From NCBI GenBank assembly GCA_035317605.1, contig DATHGT010000010.1, forward strand, positions 1 to 11,525: 11,525 nucleotides of DNA. Reading direction: 5' to 3'. The DNA comes from DATHGT01 sp035317605 (GTDB lineage: Bacteria > Methylomirabilota > Methylomirabilia > Rokubacteriales > CSP1-6). Below, piece after piece: positions 7,114 through 11,525 of the stretch. Every line of letters starts with the position of its first letter. Within the stretch, counting starts at the first letter, position 1. The notes under the pieces were generated by a model. The model was not told the origin of the DNA. It made no database searches and saw only the letters and a program-made list of their open reading frames with translations. The position numbers and the translations under genes are program-made.

Positions 7114-7118
7114 GAGCG

Positions 7119-7418
7119 CTACCTCAGGCTCAAGGCCAGGTCACGGAGTGAGCCGACGAGGAACGATTCGAGGAAGTAGATGGCCAGCATGACGATCATC
7201 GGCGAGAGGTCGAGGCCCATGGCCATCGTGGGCAGCCGGTCGCGGATGGGTCGCAGCACGGGCTCGGTGACCCGGATCAGGAAGCGCACGATCGGGTTGT
7301 AGGGATCGGGATTCACCCACGACAGCACGGCGCGAGCGATGAGGATCCAGAAGTACGCCCACAGGACGATCTCGAGCAGCCGCGCGATCGCGAGGATGAA
7401 GTTGCTGGCGACGAACAT
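7119..7418 (-). CDS. yggT: YggT family integral membrane protein
   Basis: Protein of 99 residues with two hydrophobic segments: about 6-33 (FILAIARLLEIVLWAYFWIL and onward) and about 67-93 (MGLDLSPMIVMLAIYFLESF and onward). Between them is the family hallmark ARAVLSWVNPDPYNP followed by RFLIRVTEPVLRPIRDRLP, a short conserved loop. YggT proteins are small membrane proteins; roles in osmotic tolerance and in thylakoid or nucleoid organisation have been reported for relatives, but no activity is established. The ATG at 7418 shares a base with the proC stop (TGATG), so translation probably re-initiates from proC. A perfect GGCGGGGCCCCGCC palindrome at 7421-7434 sits immediately before the start. 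Confidence 0.9.
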   Translation of the reverse strand: MFVASNFILAIARLLEIVLWAYFWILIARAVLSWVNPDPYNPIVRFLIRVTEPVLRPIRDRLPTMAMGLDLSPMIVMLAIYFLESFLVGSLRDLALSLR

Positions 7419-8242
7419 CAGGCGGGGCCCCGCCCCAGCTCTCGCGAGCGCTGGGTGGCCCGCTCCACCGCCCGGATCAGGTTGTGACGGAGGCCGCCCT
7501 CCTCGAGGGCGGCGATGCCGGCGATGGTCGTCCCGCCGGGCGAGCTGACCATGTCCTTCAGCGCGCCGGGATGCATGCCGGTCTCGAGCATGAGCCGCGC
7601 CGCGCCCAGCACGGTCTGGGTGGCCAGCGTCATCGCGGTGAGCCGGTCGAGGCCCATCTTGACGCCACCATCGGCCAGCGACTCGACCACCAGCGCGACG
7701 TACGCGGGACCGGAGCCGCTGAGCCCGGTCACCGCGTCCATCAGCTCTTCGTCCAGCGTGACCACGCGGCCCACCGCGCTGAAGATCTCGCCCGCGGTGT
7801 CGAGGTCGCCGGGCTCCAGGCCATCGGCCTTGGCGATCGCGGTCGCGCCCTCGAGGACGAGCGCGGGCGTGTTCGGCATCACGCGGATCAACCGCGCGTC
7901 CTTGCCGAGCGCGGCGCGGATCGTCGCGGTGGACACGCCGGCGGCGATCGAGATCAGCAGCTTCTTCCGGGTCACCGCCGACGCGATATGGCGCACGACC
8001 GGCGCCATGATCTGCGGTTTCACGGCGAGGATGACGATGTCGACCTGGCGCACCAGCTCGGCGTTGTCCTCGCAGAGCTGCACGCCATACTGCTGATCGA
8101 GCGCGCGCAGGCGCTCGATGCGCACGTCGCTGGCGTACACCGCCGCGGCGGGAACCAGGTTCGCGGCGATCAGCCCCTTGATGAGCGCTTCACCCATGTT
8201 GCCGCCGCCGATGAAGCCGACCTTCTGTCCCTTGATGCTCAC
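7418..8242 (-). CDS. proC: Pyrroline-5-carboxylate reductase
   Basis: Protein of 274 residues catalysing the last step of proline synthesis, the NAD(P)H-dependent reduction of 1-pyrroline-5-carboxylate. The N-terminal Rossmann motif is GFIGGGNMGEALIKG at about 9-23; LAVKPQ lies near residue 75; the central RVMPNTPALV is near 122; and the C-terminal dimerisation domain has TGLSGSGPAYVALVVESLAD and the family signature ending in VSSPGGTTIAGIAALEEGGL. The frame is open for far longer upstream, but similarity begins at SIKGQKVGFIGGG, and GTG at 8242 overlapping the yggS stop (GTGA) is the consistent start. Length is normal for the family. It is the second gene of the unit, a very common partner of yggS. 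Confidence 0.94.
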   Translation of the reverse strand: MSIKGQKVGFIGGGNMGEALIKGLIAANLVPAAAVYASDVRIERLRALDQQYGVQLCEDNAELVRQVDIVILAVKPQIMAPVVRHIASAVTRKKLLISIAAGVSTATIRAALGKDARLIRVMPNTPALVLEGATAIAKADGLEPGDLDTAGEIFSAVGRVVTLDEELMDAVTGLSGSGPAYVALVVESLADGGVKMGLDRLTAMTLATQTVLGAARLMLETGMHPGALKDMVSSPGGTTIAGIAALEEGGLRHNLIRAVERATQRSRELGRGPA

Positions 8243-8961
8243 GCGTCGCCTTTCTGTCGGGCCGGTGACGTGGCCCGCGCCGGCCGGGTCGGACGGACGC
8301 CGAAGATCGCCGTGCCCACCCGCACCATCGTGGCGCCCTCCTCGATGGCCACCTCGAAATCGGCGCTCATCCCCATCGACAGCTCCTTGAGCCCGTGGCG
8401 CTCGGCGAGACGGCGCAGCGCCTGGAACGAGGGGCGCGAATCCTCCGCGCGCTCGACGATCGGCGGGATGGCCATGAGGCCACGCACCCTCAGGTGCGTC
8501 ATGCCGCCGATCGCTTCCAGCGCGGCGCCGACGGCGTCGGGCGCGAACCCGCTCTTCGATGGCTCCTCGACCACGTTGACTTCGAGCAGGGTGTCCACCA
8601 CGCGTCCCGGATCGCCCACCCGCCGCTCGAGCTCGCGGGCCAGCTCCAGCCGGTCGAGCGAGTGGATGAGGTCGAACAGCTCGAGGGCGTCCCGCACCTT
8701 GTTGGTCTGCAGGTGCCCGATGAGATGCCACGGGACCGGCCGTCCCAGGATCTTGATCTTCTCCCGCGCTTCCTGGACCCGGTTCTCGCCGAGCGCGGTG
8801 AGGCCGGCGTCGACCCCGAGACGAATACCCTCGGCCGTCACGGTCTTCGAGACACCGATGAGCAAGACGTCCTGGGCCCGCCGCCCCGCGCGCTCGGCCG
8901 CACGCGCCACGCGCTCCCGGACCGCGTCGAGATTGTGACGAAGGGATTCCAGATCGCTCAT
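8239..8961 (-). CDS. yggS: YggS-type PLP homeostasis protein (PLPHP)
   Basis: Protein of 240 residues that binds pyridoxal 5'-phosphate and helps keep PLP and amino-acid pools balanced; it has no known catalytic turnover. Visible family features are LLIGVSKTV with the PLP lysine Lys39, LGENRVQEAREK near 62-73, PVPWHLIGHLQTNKV near 79-93, and LSMGMSADFEVAIEEG with VRVGTAIFG near the C-terminus. The frame can be extended to 9033, but the extra 24 residues are not conserved and would run through a hairpin, so ATG 8961 is chosen. No Shine-Dalgarno sequence precedes this ATG; a TAGAAT box ends 10 bases before it, so the message may be nearly leaderless. It is the first gene of the eight-gene unit. 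Confidence 0.93.
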   Translation of the reverse strand: MSDLESLRHNLDAVRERVARAAERAGRRAQDVLLIGVSKTVTAEGIRLGVDAGLTALGENRVQEAREKIKILGRPVPWHLIGHLQTNKVRDALELFDLIHSLDRLELARELERRVGDPGRVVDTLLEVNVVEEPSKSGFAPDAVGAALEAIGGMTHLRVRGLMAIPPIVERAEDSRPSFQALRRLAERHGLKELSMGMSADFEVAIEEGATMVRVGTAIFGVRPTRPARATSPARQKGDA

Positions 8962-8971
8962 GATCGCAGAG

Positions 8972-8977
8972 ATTCTA
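8972..8977 (-). promoter_or_regulatory. Candidate extended -10 box (TGCTAGAAT) for the yggS unit
   Basis: On the minus strand TGC precedes TAGAAT, giving an extended -10 arrangement (TG-N-TANAAT) that could act without a good -35, which is absent. It ends 10 bases before ATG 8961, so the transcript would have a leader of only about three to four bases. The grdE hairpin lies just upstream, which fits the start of a new transcription unit. Confidence 0.4.
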
Positions 8978-8996
8978 GCACCCGCGAGAGGCCTAC

Positions 8997-9023
8997 TTGG
9001 GGGGTGCGTCTCGTACCCCCCAA
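8997..9023 (-). terminator. Hairpin terminator after grdE
   Basis: Perfect 9-bp stem TTGGGGGGT/ACCCCCCAA around a nine-base loop, 11 to 37 bases past the grdE stop and before the yggS promoter candidate. No T-tract follows, so it may act with Rho or as an mRNA 3'-end stabiliser. Its place in the 72-bp gap separates the grd pair from the yggS unit. Confidence 0.6.
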
Positions 9024-9033
9024 CTGCAATCAA

Positions 9034-10338
9034 TCAGTAGGCGAACGAAGAGAGCCGATTAAATCCGTAGTGATCGTCGTAGCGCCAGGGCGGGGGGATC
9101 GCGCCCTGGGCGTCGACGTCGCCCTGCATGAGGATGGTCGCGTCCTCCGCGGAGCCGGCGCCCTTGGTGCCGTAGCCGATCACGCGCTCGACCGGCGGCA
9201 TCGAGCCGAGGTCGAGGAGGCTCGCGTTGAAGAAGCCGGTGGTGACGATGGCGTCGGCCTCGGGCAGCGGCTTGAGCAGCGACGGGGCGCCGCCCTCGGG
9301 ATTGTCCTCGCTGGTGAGGAACACGGTCTTGATGCCGAGGCGCTCGCAGGCGCGGACGGTGTGGACGACCTCGATGTACTCGTTGCCGCCCGCGTCCCAG
9401 GTGACCAGCGCGCCCTCGGCACCCAGCATCTTGGCAAGCTTTGCGGCCTGCTCGGCCATCAGGTCCTTCTCGTGCTGGGTCGTCCATTCCGTGCGGAAGG
9501 CGATCACGCCGAGGAACGCGAGTGATTTGCCGTGGCGGCGGTAGAGGTCGAGCAGCAGCGGGTTGTTCATGACCGTCCACGACGTGGCGAACATCGTGCG
9601 ATACGGGCCGGAGAGCGCGCCGTCGAGGATCTCGTTGGGATGGAGCAGCCATGGTGGCGTCAGCCGGGTCATCCCGTACGTGCCCGTGCAGAACGTGTGC
9701 TCGGAGTGCGACATGGCCTGCGGCGAGTGCACGCACTGGATGTAGACCACTCCCGGCAGCCCCGGCGCCGGCGGAAGCTCGTACGTTTGCGATTCCGGTG
9801 GCGTGAGATCGCGCACCGCCCCCGCGAGGTGATCGGCAACCGCCAGCGTCGCGCGATGGACGACCTCGTTCTTCGAGTGGACGTCGATGGCGGGATCGGG
9901 CTCGACGACCAGGCACACGTTGACGAGCTTCGATTCGGGGATCAGCTCGGCCCACGGACCGGACATGTCGATGTACTGATCGACGAAATCGCCGCCGGCG
10001 TCGTGCCAGTTCACCGAGGAGACTTCCAGCACGCCGAGGCCGCTCAACCGATGGGTGCGTCCGCGGCCGACCGTCTCGATCGAGCGCCCGAACCAGCCCG
10101 GGTACGTGATCCCGGGACCGTCGACCTTTACCCGCGGCTCCACCACGTCGCGCACCGGAAAGATGCGGACGGATTCGCCGGGCCGCGCGATCTCGAGCCG
10201 GGCCGACGCCACCAGCCCGTCCTCGCGAACGGCGGCGAGCGCGGCCTCGCGATCGATCTCGAGCACGCCGTCGCTCCATCGCGTGCGGGCGCCGAACCGC
10301 GCGTCACGAACGGGAAACGTCCCCATTTCAAGACGCAT
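9034..10338 (-). CDS. GrdE-like glycine/sarcosine/betaine reductase component B, alpha/beta precursor
   Basis: Protein of 434 residues homologous to the component B proprotein of glycine/sarcosine/betaine reductases (Gly_reductase family). In clostridial GrdE this chain cleaves itself at a cysteine, giving two subunits, the second with an N-terminal pyruvoyl group that binds the substrate amine as a Schiff base. Cysteines here are Cys142, Cys202, Cys217 and Cys331; Cys217 in HTFCTGTYGMTR lies near the middle, where cleavage would give two halves of about 216 and 218 residues, similar to the known 25 and 22 kDa products. Which cysteine is used is inference. Length fits the family. ATG 10338 is preferred over GTG 10356 because AGGAGG stands six bases before it. 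The gene overlaps the end of grdB by 11 bases. No signal peptide or membrane segment is seen. The substrate could be glycine, sarcosine, betaine or something else; an orphan role is likely because other components are absent. Confidence 0.85.
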   Translation of the reverse strand: MRLEMGTFPVRDARFGARTRWSDGVLEIDREAALAAVREDGLVASARLEIARPGESVRIFPVRDVVEPRVKVDGPGITYPGWFGRSIETVGRGRTHRLSGLGVLEVSSVNWHDAGGDFVDQYIDMSGPWAELIPESKLVNVCLVVEPDPAIDVHSKNEVVHRATLAVADHLAGAVRDLTPPESQTYELPPAPGLPGVVYIQCVHSPQAMSHSEHTFCTGTYGMTRLTPPWLLHPNEILDGALSGPYRTMFATSWTVMNNPLLLDLYRRHGKSLAFLGVIAFRTEWTTQHEKDLMAEQAAKLAKMLGAEGALVTWDAGGNEYIEVVHTVRACERLGIKTVFLTSEDNPEGGAPSLLKPLPEADAIVTTGFFNASLLDLGSMPPVERVIGYGTKGAGSAEDATILMQGDVDAQGAIPPPWRYDDHYGFNRLSSFAY

Positions 10339-11525
10339 GACGCGCCTCCTCGTCACGGGTCGGCTCGAAGAGCGTCGGCCCCGTGACCCCCGTGGTCAGC
10401 GCCTTGAGCGCGGTGCGGATGATCGAGAGCCCGTACTCGCGATCCTTGTCGGGACCGAGCGCGGGGTTACCGCAGACGTGCTCGATCCGGCAGCCGCGGA
10501 CCACGCGGTTGGCGCCGGTGGTCAGCGCGAGATCGTAGATGGCCGAGACCAGCGCGACCGGGATGCCGACCCGCTCGATCTCCTTGGCGATCGTTGCGCC
10601 GCAACGATTGCAGGTCCCTCAGGTAGACACCATCAGGCAGCCGCCGACGTGGCCCTCGCGCAGCTGCGCGGCGATGCCCTCGCCGAGCCGCCGCGCGGTC
10701 GCCACGGGCGTACTCACGCCGGGCAGCGTGTACGCGTAGCGGTGCACGGCGCCGACCAGGCCTTCCTTCTCCAGCTCGCGCATGTAGCCGAGCGGCAGCA
10801 CGTAGTTCGGGTTCTTGTCGACGAGGTGCGTGAAGTAGCCGACGTGATACGCCTCCCACTCGCCCGACCGCAGCGCCTGGAGCTGATCGATCGGGTAGCG
10901 GAAGTACTTCTGCGCGTTGCCCGAGGTCTGTCCGTCGGGATTGCCCTTGGGCACGAGCCCGCCCGTCGTGACCAGCGCGATCTCGGCGCGCCGGAGATCG
11001 AGAATGGGCGGCGCGGGCGCGACGGCCTCGGGCGCCTGATACGGGATCTCACTCACCCACGGGCGCCCGGCCAGCTTGGCTTCGAGCATCTCGAGCGCGC
11101 GCACGAATCCGGGCGCCTCGCGCATCCCCGACTTGCGCACGCCGCGCGGCAAATAGCCCTCGACCTCGGCCGATCCCAGCGCCTCGCCGCGCGCGACCTT
11201 GAGGGCGAGCCGCGCCAGCGGCGGCAGCACGCGCGGCATGTCCGCCGCGGTCGGCCCGGTGGGCACGATCAGCAGCTCGCGGCGATACATCGTCGCCGCC
11301 GGCGCCGCCGGGTGCATCGCGGTGACCGCGGCGATCCCCTGCCCCGCCGCCACGCGACACACCTCCGCGCAGGCCAGGCTGTAACGCCCCGCCTCGAACG
11401 CGGGCCCCGCGATCACCACGTCGGGCGCCAGCTCGCGCAACGCGTCGCCCACCGCCGCCCGCGCCCGCTCGCGCTCGTCGTTCATGTAGTTGTCGCCGCC
11501 CACGATGGTCGCGACCACGCTGGCG
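10328..11525 (-). CDS. GrdB-like selenoprotein, UGA read as selenocysteine (5' end outside window)
   Basis: Homologue of the selenoprotein subunit of glycine/sarcosine/betaine reductase component B, 398 residues in the window with Sec at window residue 302. The frame is open at the right edge and reads ASVVATIVGGDNYMNDE, matching an internal part of GrdB, so roughly 40-50 residues are missing upstream and GTG 11518 is not the true start. Family landmarks include AGPAFEAGRYSLAC, TTGGLVPKGNPDG near residue 185, PLGYMRELEKEGLVG, and VSTUGTCNRCGATI, where TGA 10619-10621 sits at the U of the UGTC motif. Downstream of it the frame runs 96 codons to a TGA at 10328-10330, with the typical AKEIERVGIPV, TTGANRVV, and CGNPALGPDKDREYG. 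In the known enzyme this Sec attacks the substrate bound to the pyruvoyl group of GrdE. A conventional gene call would end at the TGA and lose the last quarter of the protein. Codon use and composition are the same on both sides of the TGA. Confidence 0.92.
10345..10350 (-). promoter_or_regulatory. Ribosome binding site deciding the grdE start
   Basis: AGGAGG with a six-base spacer to ATG 10338, lying within the last codons of grdB. It decides the start against GTG 10356, which would lie upstream of it. Confidence 0.75.
10586..10621 (-). promoter_or_regulatory. Bacterial SECIS element and Sec UGA codon of the grdB homologue
   Basis: The UGA occupies 10619-10621. In the mRNA it is followed by 18 bases and then a GGC apical loop on a perfect 8-bp stem AUCGUUGC/GCAACGAU (10601-10608 with 10590-10597); a further CG step pairs beyond one mismatch. 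A G in the first loop position and this loop distance fit bacterial SECIS elements that bind SelB. The hairpin lies in coding sequence, as is normal for bacteria. Confidence 0.8.

Noticed and set aside
7421..7434. Perfect GGCGGGGCCCCGCC palindrome just before yggT
   Set aside because: Lies inside the proC C-terminal codons (Gly-Arg-Gly-Pro-Ala); such GC palindromes arise by chance at this composition, and no second copy is seen. Kept only as a note in the yggT entry.
8243..8731. Upstream extension of the proC frame through yggS
   Set aside because: ProC similarity starts at SIKGQKVGFIGGG; the extension is an Arg/Ala/Gly-rich shadow of yggS.
8962..9033. N-terminal extension of yggS to GTG-type start near 9033
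   Set aside because: The extra residues are not part of the family and would pass through the grdE hairpin and the TAGAAT box.
10467..10859. Separate minus-strand open frame of 130 codons covering the region after the TGA
   Set aside because: It is out of frame with GrdB, Arg-rich and without family motifs; the region is explained by read-through of the Sec codon.
10619..11518. Reading the grdB homologue as a complete 299-residue protein or as a pseudogene with a premature stop
   Set aside because: The downstream frame is fully open and conserved, the TGA is at the known Sec position, and a SECIS-like hairpin follows.
1..11525. Mobile elements, CRISPR arrays, tRNA or rRNA genes, phage or toxin-antitoxin genes
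   Set aside because: No inverted-repeat-flanked transposase, no regular repeat-spacer array, no cloverleaf or rRNA-like stretch was seen on either strand.

Overview
The window is very GC-rich, gene-dense bacterial DNA with almost no intergenic space. The gene content (a HisZ-dependent histidine pathway, a yggS-proC-yggT-divIVA-yggU cluster, and GrdB/GrdE homologues) together with the base composition fits a soil or subsurface lineage such as Candidatus Rokubacteria/Methylomirabilota. That placement is inference; no rRNA or single-copy marker is present to fix it. There is no tRNA, rRNA, CRISPR array or mobile element, and no gene-free stretch longer than about 75 bases.

Layout. (1) Positions 1-1632, minus strand: a histidine-phosphatase-superfamily enzyme followed, with an ATGA overlap, by hisZ, which runs off the left edge. 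(2) 1686-2402, plus strand: the only plus-strand gene, a SIMPL/DUF541 lipoprotein, divergent from (1) and convergent with (3). A strong hairpin lies in the 51-bp convergent gap. (3) 2454-8961, minus strand: one tightly packed eight-gene unit in the order yggS, proC, yggT, divIVA, yggU (DUF167), mtnA, a tandem-domain SagB/ThcOx-type nitroreductase, and a type I phosphodiesterase. Most junctions are GTGA or TGATG overlaps, so translational coupling is likely. (4) 9034-11525, minus strand: a grdB-grdE pair homologous to component B of glycine/sarcosine/betaine reductase, entering from the right edge and closed by a hairpin before yggS.

The main discovery is in (4). The grdB homologue is interrupted by an in-frame TGA at 10619-10621, where ordinary gene calling would end it. 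The frame continues for 96 more codons that align with the conserved GrdB C-terminus, the TGA falls exactly at the U of the family UGTC motif, and a bacterial-SECIS-like hairpin starts about 10 nt downstream. This is therefore best read as a selenoprotein with UGA decoded as selenocysteine, not as two genes or a pseudogene. The pair stands without grdA, grdC or grdD in view, which raises the question of what reaction an orphan component B performs.

The eight-gene unit joins PLP homeostasis (YggS), proline synthesis (ProC), a membrane/division-associated module (YggT, DivIVA, YggU), methionine salvage (MtnA), and two enzymes of unknown substrate (the nitroreductase and the phosphodiesterase). 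Shared transcription is supported by spacing; a shared pathway is not shown.
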